A stretch of DNA of 64,000 nucleotides from Bariatricus massiliensis. GTDB lineage: Bacteria > Bacillota > Clostridia > Lachnospirales > Lachnospiraceae. The notes under the pieces are model-generated. The model made no database searches. It was given only the letters and a program-made list of their open reading frames with translations, and was not told where the DNA came from. Below, in pieces: positions 25,673-35,370 of the stretch. The translations under genes and the position numbers were made by a program. Where the stretch lies: positions 1,375,617 to 1,439,616 of the forward strand of contig NZ_LT574838.1 of NCBI RefSeq assembly GCF_900086725.1, given 5' to 3'. Each line of letters starts with the position of its first letter. Positions within the stretch are counted from its first letter, which is position 1.

Positions 25673-27178
25673 ATGAAAAAAAGACACTTTCTTAAATTCG
25701 CATTTGTTATGCTTTTTACTATACTGCTTCTGCCTTCTTTCACAGCCAATGCCAATTCAGATAAAATTGAGCTGACAATCATCGACGCGACCCCTTATAA
25801 ACAGGGTTTTGTATTCTGCCGGGGCGATGAGGAAGAATGGGCGGATATCATGGAAGGTTGGCAGCGGGACTTTTCCTTTCTGGTCGCTTTTGATGAAACC
25901 ACCCAAGAATATGCCCCTGTGGTGCTGGAATCCATCGATATCTCTGACGTTGACATCTACACTGTCGGCGAATACCATGTCCGGATAAACATGAAACTGG
26001 AAGACAGTTATACCGACAGATATTATATCCGTGATGAGAACTGTACCGTAGATATCCCTATCTACATTTCGGATGAAGCAGGGCTCAAGATGCATCTTGT
26101 ACTGGATGCGTCTTTTGCCTACAAATTCGCTTGGTACGCCCCCGTCGAGTTTCTCCCCAGTGACATTCTATACCTTGAGGTGGATGCGGATACCTATTAC
26201 ACCAAAGAAGAACTCATTCAAGCACCTTGGCTTATATGCGATGATTATGACATAGCTACCCTCTCCATGAATCTTATATATATATTGAAACCGCTTCCTA
26301 AGGATACGGCTTATTATTTTTGTGTAAAAGTAGGCGATGATTACACGGATATCGTCCGTGTTTCCTATACAGATCCCCCCGCCATCTCTGATTCAGCGGG
26401 AATGGGTGGCAACCGTGACGGCGACGACCACGAAGAGCCGGAGCTCCCTCCACTTTCCCAGCCCGCTCCAGATGACAGCAAAGACTCTCCGGAAGCCGGA
26501 GACTCGGTAATTTCTTCAGGCAGCGCAGAAAATAGCGGGGCAGGTCAGGAGCAGAATTCCTCAAGCGTGGCAGGACCGGCAGGCTCATCCTTATCAGGTT
26601 CATCAAGCAATAGCCATCTCGCTTCTGCGGGCACTGCAGTGGAGACCGTCACGGCTACCAATACTACCATGTCAGGCGCCCGCATCCGCATGCTGCTTGA
26701 CACGGAAGAAGAGTTTATCACCTTTGCGTGGAGCGGTATTTGTCTGCGAATCCCCAAAGATTATTTTCTCGCCTTGAATCTGTCAGATGATGATTTATTT
26801 TCTGTAGAAATGAAGCGGACAACCAATAGCTCTTTTACGCTTTCCATTGCCATAGGCGGAAAAGAACTGACTGAATTTGCCCCTTCTTCCGTACAGCTGT
26901 CTGTGGATGACACTGATATACCATATACGCTGTACTTGGACAATAATAAACTCAATACAACCGTGACCTGTCAAGACGGCTGCGCCATATTTGATGTGAC
27001 CCGCACCGGTACATACCAGCTTCGGACGGAAGGACAAGCTGATACCGTCTCAGAAGTAAGTAATGAATCCGGCATACGCCGAATGTTCTTCCCTGCTGCT
27101 GCCGTACTCATGCTAGTCTTCATAACCGGTATTCTTATCTTTCTTCGTGTATGCAGAAATAGAGGGCCACGCCTATGA
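25673..27178 (+). CDS. Membrane-anchored surface protein in a two-component operon
   Basis: 501 aa from the ATG at 25673, with AAGGAGG upstream. Signal peptide at 1-27 (ending SFTANA). Two extracellular regions, about 28-235 and 325-470, predicted beta-rich, are joined by a Ser/Gly/Pro-rich flexible linker (about 240-320). A C-terminal helix at about 474-493 is followed by a short basic tail. The family is not recognised. It lies between the response regulator and the kinase and overlaps the kinase gene by 4 bp, so it probably takes part in signal perception. Confidence 0.75.
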   Translation: MKKRHFLKFAFVMLFTILLLPSFTANANSDKIELTIIDATPYKQGFVFCRGDEEEWADIMEGWQRDFSFLVAFDETTQEYAPVVLESIDISDVDIYTVGEYHVRINMKLEDSYTDRYYIRDENCTVDIPIYISDEAGLKMHLVLDASFAYKFAWYAPVEFLPSDILYLEVDADTYYTKEELIQAPWLICDDYDIATLSMNLIYILKPLPKDTAYYFCVKVGDDYTDIVRVSYTDPPAISDSAGMGGNRDGDDHEEPELPPLSQPAPDDSKDSPEAGDSVISSGSAENSGAGQEQNSSSVAGPAGSSLSGSSSNSHLASAGTAVETVTATNTTMSGARIRMLLDTEEEFITFAWSGICLRIPKDYFLALNLSDDDLFSVEMKRTTNSSFTLSIAIGGKELTEFAPSSVQLSVDDTDIPYTLYLDNNKLNTTVTCQDGCAIFDVTRTGTYQLRTEGQADTVSEVSNESGIRRMFFPAAAVLMLVFITGILIFLRVCRNRGPRL

Positions 27179-29109
27179 TCCACTTTCCAAAACGAACTGT
27201 TATAAAACTCTTGTCGGTCATCGCGGTATCTGCCCTTTGTTTTTCTCTCATGGCAAGCCTTATTTATCGCTATGACAATAAATATACCCGCAGGACCCTT
27301 CAGCCGATTGGAGGCCTGCTTGCCCTGTCCGAAAAAGACCTGCAGGAAAATGCCTGTTATTTCCTTGCCGAGGGATGGAGTTTCTATCCGGACAAGTTAT
27401 TTACACCGGAAACCTTTGCCGAGGAGGGGGCGCAGTCATTTGCTCAGATTATCACCATCGGGCAATATAATGACTTCTCTTTCGGGCAGCCCCAGCGGGG
27501 CACGAACGGTTCTGCCACTTACCGTCTCCTGCTTTCTCTGCCACAGACTCCTTATACGTATTCGCTAGCGCTTCCCGAAGTGTTCTCCTCCTATCGGCTT
27601 TACATTGGCGGTACACTTATTTCCGAATTGGGGAATCCCTCACCAGAGCATTATAGGCCGGCGGTCAATGAGCAGGTCGTCACTTTTACGGCCTCCGGCA
27701 CAACGGAAGTGCTCTTGGCCGTGTCAAACCACTCCCACTATTACAGCGGGCTTACCTACCCTCCTATTTTTGGCGGGCCGTCTGATGTGAATCGAGTGCT
27801 TGATATCCGTCTCTTTCTGCGAATTGCGTCAATAAGCCTGATTCTGCTTATTGCGCTGGCGGCCTTTTTCTTTTGGCTGCGCGAGCACAACAGTCAGCAG
27901 GTGACACTGCTTTACTTCTTCGCCTGCCTCTGTCTGCTTGGTTATACGGCCTACCCGCTGATTACAACATTCTGTACCTTGGACAATCAAGTTTGGTACG
28001 CCTTGGAACTGTTGTGCTTATATGGTATGTATCCTCTGGTCATTATACTCCAGAACAAGCTCTGGCATCTTCCGGCAAGAACGGACCGATTCATCTGGGG
28101 CTTTATGTCCTTATTCTGCGCCGCCGCAATATGCTATGCCTTACTGCCCACAAGCTCCTATACTGTGCACCGGCTGTTCGAACTCTCGGCCCGCATTATC
28201 AAAATGTTCACCGCTGGCTGGCTATTAATCAACGCCCTGCTCGCCGCATGGCATGAAGAAGAGAAATCAATGATTTTGTTGTCGGGTACTACCGTTTTTG
28301 CCGCCGCTCTCGTCTGCGACCGGGTATTTCCTTACTATGAGCCTATATATGGGGGATGGTTCCCTGAGTACGGCGGTGTATTCTTAATATTATGCCTCGG
28401 TTTCATAATACTGAAATCCCTGACAGACTCTTACCGTCTTCAGCTTACCTTGACAGAAGAAAAAAGACAGCTCACACGGCAGATTGCTATGCAGAAGATT
28501 CATTATCAAGAATTAAGTGAAAAGATTGAAGATTCCATTCGGCGGCGTCACGATGAACGTCATCATTTAAAAATGATATGTATGCTGTTGGAAAATAATG
28601 AATTCGATAAATTAAAGGAATATCTGATGGATTACCATCTATCGGCCACAAATGAGGAACGGGCCGTCATCTGTACGAACCTTATCGTAGATGCTATTTT
28701 ACAGTTCTATAGGCATCAATGCCAGGAAAAGCAGATTGCCCTTACCTTAGAGACCGATATTCCTGCCGACATACATATATCGAATACCGACCTTTCTGTC
28801 ATCTTTGGAAATCTGTTGGAAAATGCGTATGAGGCCTGTCTGCGGCAGAATAGAAAAGATACTTACATCCATTTGACCGCCCATTACCGTAGCGGCTCCC
28901 TCCTCCTCCGGATAGAAAATTCCTCCGATAAGCCGCCCAGCAAGAAGAGCGGAAAGTTTCTATCAGCCAAACATGACGGATATGGCATCGGCACTCAGTC
29001 CGTAAAAGCAGCTGCCGCACGCTATGGTGGGCAGCTGAAATATGACTACAACGAGAATTTCTTCCGTGTCTCTGTTATTTTGACGGAGCAAGCAGATTCT
29101 AAATCATGA
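27175..29109 (+). CDS. Sensor kinase, 7TMR-DISM type with GHKL ATPase
   Basis: 644 aa. A signal-anchor helix (residues 9-29) is followed by an extracellular jelly-roll-like domain at about 60-205 (7TMR-DISMED type). Seven hydrophobic helices (about 210-415), a coiled coil, a phospho-acceptor region with His in RRRHDERHHLKM near 460, and a GHKL ATP-binding domain (N box GNLLENAYEAC near 547, G box GYGIGTQSV near 603) follow. This is the AgrC-like kinase class that pairs with LytTR regulators, as encoded two genes upstream. Confidence 0.88.
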   Translation: MIHFPKRTVIKLLSVIAVSALCFSLMASLIYRYDNKYTRRTLQPIGGLLALSEKDLQENACYFLAEGWSFYPDKLFTPETFAEEGAQSFAQIITIGQYNDFSFGQPQRGTNGSATYRLLLSLPQTPYTYSLALPEVFSSYRLYIGGTLISELGNPSPEHYRPAVNEQVVTFTASGTTEVLLAVSNHSHYYSGLTYPPIFGGPSDVNRVLDIRLFLRIASISLILLIALAAFFFWLREHNSQQVTLLYFFACLCLLGYTAYPLITTFCTLDNQVWYALELLCLYGMYPLVIILQNKLWHLPARTDRFIWGFMSLFCAAAICYALLPTSSYTVHRLFELSARIIKMFTAGWLLINALLAAWHEEEKSMILLSGTTVFAAALVCDRVFPYYEPIYGGWFPEYGGVFLILCLGFIILKSLTDSYRLQLTLTEEKRQLTRQIAMQKIHYQELSEKIEDSIRRRHDERHHLKMICMLLENNEFDKLKEYLMDYHLSATNEERAVICTNLIVDAILQFYRHQCQEKQIALTLETDIPADIHISNTDLSVIFGNLLENAYEACLRQNRKDTYIHLTAHYRSGSLLLRIENSSDKPPSKKSGKFLSAKHDGYGIGTQSVKAAAARYGGQLKYDYNENFFRVSVILTEQADSKS

Positions 29110-30388
29110 TTTCCTCCTGCGCTTCACGAAGAAGCTGCTGACGGCGCTTTCTAGCTTGACGGGCTTTTCTCCTTCTCTCCCGTCTGACTTGAAGCATTCG
29201 ATAATATATCCCTATAGCAGCGGCAGCCGCCGCTGCTATAATTCCAAATGCGGCCGCTGTTGCCACCGGAAACGGAATTTTCCGGAAGAGCACCTGCACG
29301 TTCTGATCTTCCTGAATATTGTCCAGCAAATATTTCTTGTCCTCTTTTCCAAGTGAAACTTTCTTCCCGTTAATCCTTAAAGCCTCCGGCTCGTATCCTT
29401 CTTTTGCCTTATAGGAAAAAGATACACGTTCTCCTCTAAGTACTTTCTCCGGTACTTCTTTTACGGTACCATTCTCGGCCGAAAGCTTCACTTGAAAATA
29501 GTAGGGCAGCTCTGTCCGATAAAATCTCACTGTAGAGATTCCCTCCGTATTTGTCACATTCACTACGGCCAAAAAAACCCCCGGCTCAAGCTCACACAGT
29601 GACTCCGGCTCATCGGCGGCAATGTTCTCAAATCCAAAATCCAGCTGTGCCGCTGCCGCCATCTCTCTTCGCTCTATCGAGTACGCATGAATAAAATCAC
29701 CGATACCAAGTCCTAGTGTAAGGGGAAAATTAATAATATAATCACCGCACACCTCTAAATCCTGAAAGTTATCACCCTCTGCAGTATCCGCGTACTCTCC
29801 CAAATCTTCCACAATTTGAAAATCGGCATCCAATATTTTAAAGCTGTAACCGCCTTCCACATTTGTCTGGATGATATACTGATTCTTATCCTCCATATAT
29901 CCGATTCCCAAAATATTATAGTCATCACTAATTTTAATCGTTCGCTTATATGCCAGTGTTTCCGGATCCATCACATAGATACATCCTCTGTTCTCCGGTA
30001 TCATATGCGTATAAAGCGCAACATATATTTCTTTTGTATGCGGATTATACGCCATTCCGTTTCCATGCTCCCACACGGTGTCCTGTGTTCTTTTTGCCAG
30101 CGTATACGGCTCCACCTGATTGCCGTTCTCATCCTTATCCTTCCGATAGTAAGCCGATACCACATCAGCAGTCTCCCCGTCCTCTGCCAGATTCTCAATG
30201 GTAATAATATAATCTTCGGTGGCACAGATTGACTGTACCACGCCGGCACGCTCTTCCTCGTGCACCTGTTGCCATTTAAGATTCTGGAACGCGTCATCCC
30301 CCGCTATTTCAGCCCTGCCCACCATGACGGGACTGAGCGCCAAGATTACTGCGCCCAGCAGAACTCCCTTCCTTATTCTCTCCCACAT
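29099..30388 (-). CDS. Secreted anchored protein with propeller-like and InlB-repeat-like regions
   Basis: 429 aa. Signal peptide at 1-26 (ending VGRAEIA). Residues ~30-300 contain repeated strands (IYVALYTHM, GCIYVMDPETLAYKRTI) suggestive of a beta-propeller. An InlB B-repeat-like stretch follows at about 315-375 (SAENGTVKEVPEKVLRGERVS). A membrane helix lies at about 379-398, and the last 30 residues are strongly basic. It converges on the kinase gene with an 11-bp overlap. Function unknown; context suggests a link to that signalling system. Confidence 0.65.
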   Translation of the reverse strand: MWERIRKGVLLGAVILALSPVMVGRAEIAGDDAFQNLKWQQVHEEERAGVVQSICATEDYIITIENLAEDGETADVVSAYYRKDKDENGNQVEPYTLAKRTQDTVWEHGNGMAYNPHTKEIYVALYTHMIPENRGCIYVMDPETLAYKRTIKISDDYNILGIGYMEDKNQYIIQTNVEGGYSFKILDADFQIVEDLGEYADTAEGDNFQDLEVCGDYIINFPLTLGLGIGDFIHAYSIERREMAAAAQLDFGFENIAADEPESLCELEPGVFLAVVNVTNTEGISTVRFYRTELPYYFQVKLSAENGTVKEVPEKVLRGERVSFSYKAKEGYEPEALRINGKKVSLGKEDKKYLLDNIQEDQNVQVLFRKIPFPVATAAAFGIIAAAAAAAIGIYYRMLQVRRERRRKARQARKRRQQLLREAQEEIMI

Positions 30389-30402
30389 TTTAACAACTCC
30401 CC

Positions 30403-31503
30403 TTATAATAACTTCTCCAGATTTTTATCCGAATGCTCTATCTCCCGCGAATATCGGTAAACAATTTCCTCTATATCCTCGCTGTCAAGCTGTCCGCCAT
30501 TCTTTGCCCACCGGGCCATAAGTATCTCTTCCATCAAAAACACGTTAGTCACCGAGAACAATGCCTTTGCGTAAACCTTGCCGTCATATACCGCCCCACA
30601 AAAATAAGTAAAGATAAAATACACAAGGAGCTGCTCTTTCTGAACTTCCCAAGTGTTCCCCTTCTCCCTGACCCATGTTTCGAACGCTTCCCTCAAGGAC
30701 GTGTAGGCCCCCGCTCCCCGCCAATAGAGGCGCTCTTCCGCCTCCTTAAGGCTCTTGTCCCAGTCTTCCCGTAAAAGCTCCAACTCATACAATTTTCCAA
30801 ACAAAGCCGCTGCTTTTTCGTAACGCTTTTGTATATCCTCTATTTCCTCCATAATTTTAGACTCCACAAAACGCCGGGCGCCCTCGCCTTGGTAACGTTC
30901 AAAGAGCTCTCCGCAGGAAAACAGCTCCCCTCTGTTCACGCGCCCCTGCATGTCATGCGCAAGTCCAAGTATCAGCTTTGTACGGACCGCGACGGGCAAA
31001 TCACGATTCTGCAATATCTTGATTATCACATCTCTGGCGTCCGCCAGCTCCGAATAGAGAAGCAGGTCAAAATCGGGGAACTCTTCCTCCCCTTCTTTCT
31101 CCACCGAAAGAAACGTTGTCTTTTCACTTTTGCTAAGAAGCAGCCTTGCCGCCTCCGGGCAGGATATGGAGAGACTGATTTCCCGGATCCCCTCAAATTC
31201 TTCAATATGTCTGGGATACAGCCTGCATGTCCTGCACAGACTCTCCCTGCCCAAGACCATATACATCTCACAGAGATTGTTCTCCTTCAGGAACGAACAC
31301 CGTTTGTCCTTGGACTGGCGGAAGGTTCCCCGCAGCCAATTAACAGAGCGGAGCATCATTTTCCGGTAACTGCCCTTCACTTTCCTGTATTTTTTCAGCG
31401 ATTTTTTATCGACAACAATCTCCCATCCCGCACAGCAGGTATCCTGACACTGTTCTGCCACACACCGGAATTCTCTGTAATAGTCAGGTATCGTATAAAT
31501 CAT
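30403..31503 (-). CDS. fliB: FliB-family lysine-N-methylase
   Basis: 366 aa from the ATG at 31503, preceded by GGAGGAG. The N-terminus is Cys-rich (CVAEQCQDTCCAGW), with further Cys pairs (RCSFLKENNLCEMY, LCRTCRLYPR) typical of FliB and YkgJ-like cysteine clusters. FliB methylates lysines of flagellin in Salmonella; clostridial homologues are widespread even without nearby flagellar genes, and none occur in this window. It precedes the anchored secreted protein gene by 14 bp, so the two may be co-transcribed. Confidence 0.78.
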   Translation of the reverse strand: MIYTIPDYYREFRCVAEQCQDTCCAGWEIVVDKKSLKKYRKVKGSYRKMMLRSVNWLRGTFRQSKDKRCSFLKENNLCEMYMVLGRESLCRTCRLYPRHIEEFEGIREISLSISCPEAARLLLSKSEKTTFLSVEKEGEEEFPDFDLLLYSELADARDVIIKILQNRDLPVAVRTKLILGLAHDMQGRVNRGELFSCGELFERYQGEGARRFVESKIMEEIEDIQKRYEKAAALFGKLYELELLREDWDKSLKEAEERLYWRGAGAYTSLREAFETWVREKGNTWEVQKEQLLVYFIFTYFCGAVYDGKVYAKALFSVTNVFLMEEILMARWAKNGGQLDSEDIEEIVYRYSREIEHSDKNLEKLL

Positions 31504-31667
31504 TCTTCTCCTCCACATTTCAGGGCCGTCCCTTTTCCCTCTGCCCTATTTTACTCTCTGAAAAGATTATATTACATTTCCTCTACAGGCGCATCATAAA
31601 CTACAATAATGTTACAAATATTTACAAATTCCGCAGATTTGCTGTATGATAAAAATAAGAAGCGCGG

Positions 31668-31696
31668 TTGACACTTTCATTTAGTCTTCTTATAAT
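31668..31696 (+). promoter_or_regulatory. Near-consensus sigma-A promoter
   Basis: TTGACA at 31668-31673, a 17-bp spacer and TATAAT at 31691-31696, about 57 bp before the diguanylate cyclase gene. Confidence 0.85.
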
Positions 31697-31752
31697 AAAA
31701 GTACCTATTGCGCAAGAGCGGACAGAAATACGAAGAAAAGGAATGTTTAATT

Positions 31753-33996
31753 ATGGAACGAATTCTAGGATTGAATCACAGTGACAAAAATATGCAAATG
31801 CTTTGTGACAACATTCCCGGGGGAATTTTCAAGTGCCTGTTCGATGAGGAACTCACCCTACTGGAAATGAGTGCCGGCTTTTTATCCATGACGGGTTACT
31901 CTTATGAAGAAGTGGAACATGACTTACATAACAGCCTGCGCAGTTTAATACAGCCCGACGATCTTGCGGAAGCGTTAAAAACAGTGCGTGAACAATTAAA
32001 GCATGGCAACACCAAGGAAATTCAATACAGGCTGATCCACAAAGACGGCCACTATATCAATGTCATCGACAAGGGCACTCTTCTCGTCGATGAAAAGGGT
32101 CGTCAGGCTTTTTACTGCATCGTCATCGATATTACGCGCGAAAAAAAGATTGAGGAGGAACTCCGTCTTAGTCTGGAGCGTTATCAAATTATTATCAATC
32201 AGACCAACGATGTAATCTTTGAATGGGATTTTAGAAATAATGCTTTCCTCACCTCCAACACATGGGAAAAGAAATTTGGAAAGAATCTTCCTATGCCGGC
32301 AAAGGGATTCGATAATATTTTGCTGCATCCCGAGAACAGTCCTATCAACCCCAATGATTTTGATGAAGTCAAAAGCTGCATCCGTGATATTCAGGCAAGA
32401 ATTCCTTATATTGAAAAGAAGCTGCGTCTCAAAGATGTTTCCGGCCGCTATATATGGTGTAAAATGCGTCTGACCCAGCAGTTCGCTCCCGATGGCACGC
32501 CTTTGAAGGTAATCGGAGCCCTCTCAGATATAGACCGGGAATTCCAAAAGTCGCAGACACTCAAGCGCAAAGCAGAGCAGGATGCTCTGACCGGAATGTA
32601 CAACAAAATCACCTCCCACTCCTTAATCCGAAGTTATCTGCAGGATAAGCCGGATGAGGTAAGTGCATTAATGATTATTGATATTGACAACTTCAAGTCT
32701 ATCAATGATACCTTGGGGCACCTGTACGGGGATGCCGTACTGACAGAGCTTTCCCGGGTGATGCGCCGTTCCTTCCGGGACGCCGATATATTGGGAAGAG
32801 TGGGCGGAGATGAATTCATCGTGTTTTTGAAGGGTATTTCCAGCGTGGATAATGCCCGGCTGAACGCGGAGAAAGTGCTGCGGCTTTTCTCGGAACTACG
32901 CTCAAAGGGAAAGATAGACACCTTCATATCCTGCAGTATCGGGGTAGCGCTCTATCCTATTGACGGCGAAGATTTCACGACGTTATACCGGAGTGCAGAT
33001 CACGCGCTGTATCAGGCCAAGAAGGAAGGGAAGAACAGATATGCCATCTACGGAAGTCAAAGTCTCCGGCATCTGTACCCTAAGTCTTCTCCCCAAATCT
33101 GTTCTGAGACCGAGATTGAGACACCCGCTGACACCACCTCCGAAAAAGCCGAGATACTGGAGTATATTTTCCATGTACTCTATAACACTAAGAATTTGAA
33201 ACAGGGAATATCCGCCATACTGGAGATTGTCGGACGGCACTTTGACGTCAGCCGTGTCTATATATTTGAAAACAGTGACAACAGCCTCTATTGCCGAAAT
33301 ACCTTTGAATGGTGCAATGAGGGTGTGGAGTCTCAATTAGATGCATTGCAGACGGTTTCTTACGAGGACGATTTGGGTGGTAATTTTCTTGCGAATTTTA
33401 ACGAGGATAACATTTTTTATTGTTCAGACATCACTAAGCTCCCGAAGCTACAGTATGAGCTGCTGAACAAGCAGGATATAAAAAGCCTGCTTCAATGCGC
33501 GATCACTGATGACGGTGAAATGCGTGGATTTGTGGGATTCGACGAATGCCGTCAAAACCGCCTCTGGACAAAAGGCCAGATAGATGTGCTGGTACTTATC
33601 TCTGAGATACTGTCCACCTTCCTTCTGAAGCGCCGGGCCAGCGAACGCTATCGCCGTGAGAATGATGGGCTTATGTCCGTGCTTGATAATCAGAACGCTT
33701 GGATTTATGTAATCGATCCCGAAACTATGGAGATACGTTTCCTCAACAAAAAGTCACGAACTTCCTCATCCGATGTCTATACGGGCCGGCATTGCTATGA
33801 GGTGTTCATGAACCGCAGCGAGCCCTGCGTACATTGTCCAGCCGCACATCTCACAAATAAATGCACGAGCCATACCGTTGATTTGTTCAACCCTCGTCTG
33901 AAAATTTGGTTCAGCGCAGAGGCAACCACGATATCTTGGAAAGGACAGCGCTCTATCCTGCTGACCTGCCACGATATTTCAAGATATAAGATATAA
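31753..33996 (+). CDS. PAS-PAS-GGDEF-GAF diguanylate cyclase
   Basis: 747 aa from the ATG at 31753, with AAGGAA upstream. Two PAS domains (about 15-130 and 145-265), then a GGDEF domain (about 275-440) with an intact GGDEF active site near 351 and an RDAD inhibitory site five residues before it. A GAF-like domain (about 475-640) and a final PAS-like module with a Cys cluster (CYEVF, CVHCPA) follow. It should make cyclic di-GMP in response to small ligands or redox state. No membrane segment. Transcribed alone. Confidence 0.9.
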   Translation: MERILGLNHSDKNMQMLCDNIPGGIFKCLFDEELTLLEMSAGFLSMTGYSYEEVEHDLHNSLRSLIQPDDLAEALKTVREQLKHGNTKEIQYRLIHKDGHYINVIDKGTLLVDEKGRQAFYCIVIDITREKKIEEELRLSLERYQIIINQTNDVIFEWDFRNNAFLTSNTWEKKFGKNLPMPAKGFDNILLHPENSPINPNDFDEVKSCIRDIQARIPYIEKKLRLKDVSGRYIWCKMRLTQQFAPDGTPLKVIGALSDIDREFQKSQTLKRKAEQDALTGMYNKITSHSLIRSYLQDKPDEVSALMIIDIDNFKSINDTLGHLYGDAVLTELSRVMRRSFRDADILGRVGGDEFIVFLKGISSVDNARLNAEKVLRLFSELRSKGKIDTFISCSIGVALYPIDGEDFTTLYRSADHALYQAKKEGKNRYAIYGSQSLRHLYPKSSPQICSETEIETPADTTSEKAEILEYIFHVLYNTKNLKQGISAILEIVGRHFDVSRVYIFENSDNSLYCRNTFEWCNEGVESQLDALQTVSYEDDLGGNFLANFNEDNIFYCSDITKLPKLQYELLNKQDIKSLLQCAITDDGEMRGFVGFDECRQNRLWTKGQIDVLVLISEILSTFLLKRRASERYRRENDGLMSVLDNQNAWIYVIDPETMEIRFLNKKSRTSSSDVYTGRHCYEVFMNRSEPCVHCPAAHLTNKCTSHTVDLFNPRLKIWFSAEATTISWKGQRSILLTCHDISRYKI

Positions 33997-34023
33997 AGAA
34001 TGTGCCTCCCCCGGAAGATTTTT

Positions 34024-34074
34024 ATAGGCGGGAATTTCCCGGGCTTGACCAGCCCCAGAGAAATTCCCGCCTAT
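34024..34074. terminator. Bidirectional terminator
   Basis: ATAGGCGGGAATTTC and GAAATTCCCGCCTAT form a 15-bp stem between the convergent diguanylate cyclase and alcohol dehydrogenase genes. Confidence 0.85.
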
Positions 34075-34095
34075 TTTCAGCTACTTGGTTTGTAC

Positions 34096-35268
34096 TTACA
34101 GCATTTTATAAATATTCTCGCAATCCTCTCCGTTCAGCTCCACATAGTCGCCTAATGTTCGGCCTTCTATCTCCAGCATACGGAGGAGCGTAGGTATATC
34201 TTCTTTTTTCCCGCCCAATTCTTCCAGTGTCCGCGGCATTCCCAGTGATGTCCAGAAGCTTCTCAGCGCCTTGATACCGGCCCTTGCCGTATTCTCAGGG
34301 TCTGCAAAATCCATATGGCATCCGAACACATTGACTGCAAATCTTGCCATACGCATAACATTGTGCTCTGTGACATATTCCATCCACGCTGGCATCACCA
34401 CCGCAAGTCCTGCGCCATGGGCACAGTCATAGAGTGCAGATAGCTCGTGCTCCAGATTGTGGCTGGCCCAGTCCTGCCCTCTGTCCATACCGCACAAATC
34501 ATTGTGCGCAAACGTCCCGGCCCACATCAGATTGGCCCGTGCCTGATAATCTTCCGGATTCTCCATGACCTTCGGCGCCTCCGCGATGATGGTCTTCATA
34601 ATCGCCTCCGCCAAATTATCAGTCAGCTCCACATCGGACGTGTTGGTAAAGTACCGCTCCAATACATGGGCCATCATATCCACAATCCCGCAGGCCGTCT
34701 GATATGGCGGCAGTGTCTCGGTCAAGGCCGGATTAAGAATAGAAAACTTCGGGCGCATGAACTCCCCGCCGCAGTCCCGTTTGTAGACTCCGTCTTCCCG
34801 CTCAAAGGATACGACACTTCCATTGGAACCTTCGCTGCCCGCCGCTGCTATCGTCAGCACCACTCCCACGGGAAGCATACCTTTTGGCTCTTTTTTCTTT
34901 GAATAATATTCCCAAATATCATCCTCATTCACGACACCCAGCCCGATTGCCTTGGCTGAGTCAATGACGCTGCCTCCCCCTACCGCGAGGATAAAATCCA
35001 CTTTTTCCTCCCGGCAGATTCGGATTCCCTCATAAATCAAGGGACTCTTAGGATTCGGTTTTACACCGCCAAGCCTTATATATGTAAGCCCTTCTTTCTC
35101 CAAAGACGCACCCACTCTATCGAGCAATCCGCTCTTTTCCGCCGATTGTCCGCCGTAATGAAGCAGTACCTTTGTGCCGCCGAACTCCTTTACATATTTT
35201 CCCGCTTCTGTCTCCCTTCCTTCTCCGAATACAAACTTTGTAGGCATCTGATATACAAATGATTCCAT
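34096..35268 (-). CDS. Iron-containing alcohol dehydrogenase (butanol-dehydrogenase type)
   Basis: 390 aa from the ATG at 35268, preceded by AAAGGAGA. A group III alcohol dehydrogenase that interconverts aldehydes and alcohols with NAD(P)H in fermentation. The nucleotide loop is GGGSVIDSAKA near residue 93. The metal-binding residues lie in DMMAHVLERYF near 196 and in two His-containing segments (SHNLEHELSAL, DCAHGAGLAV) near 260-285. Length matches the family. It is monocistronic. Confidence 0.93.
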   Translation of the reverse strand: MESFVYQMPTKFVFGEGRETEAGKYVKEFGGTKVLLHYGGQSAEKSGLLDRVGASLEKEGLTYIRLGGVKPNPKSPLIYEGIRICREEKVDFILAVGGGSVIDSAKAIGLGVVNEDDIWEYYSKKKEPKGMLPVGVVLTIAAAGSEGSNGSVVSFEREDGVYKRDCGGEFMRPKFSILNPALTETLPPYQTACGIVDMMAHVLERYFTNTSDVELTDNLAEAIMKTIIAEAPKVMENPEDYQARANLMWAGTFAHNDLCGMDRGQDWASHNLEHELSALYDCAHGAGLAVVMPAWMEYVTEHNVMRMARFAVNVFGCHMDFADPENTARAGIKALRSFWTSLGMPRTLEELGGKKEDIPTLLRMLEIEGRTLGDYVELNGEDCENIYKML

Positions 35269-35319
35269 ATACACTTCTCCTTTTCTCATACTTCTCCCAT
35301 AAGTATAGTACAAACAACA

Positions 35320-35360
35320 GCAAAATGACAGATAATTCTAAGAATCACCTGTCATTTTGC
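35320..35360 (-). terminator. Terminator of the cotJ operon
   Basis: GCAAAATGACAG and CTGTCATTTTGC form a 12-bp stem just after the CotJC gene on the minus strand. Confidence 0.7.
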
Positions 35361-35370
35361 TCAACTTTTT

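Noticed and set aside
30829..31599. Long plus-strand frame opposite the FliB gene
   Set aside because: It lies antisense to a well-supported gene, lacks a ribosome site and resembles no protein.
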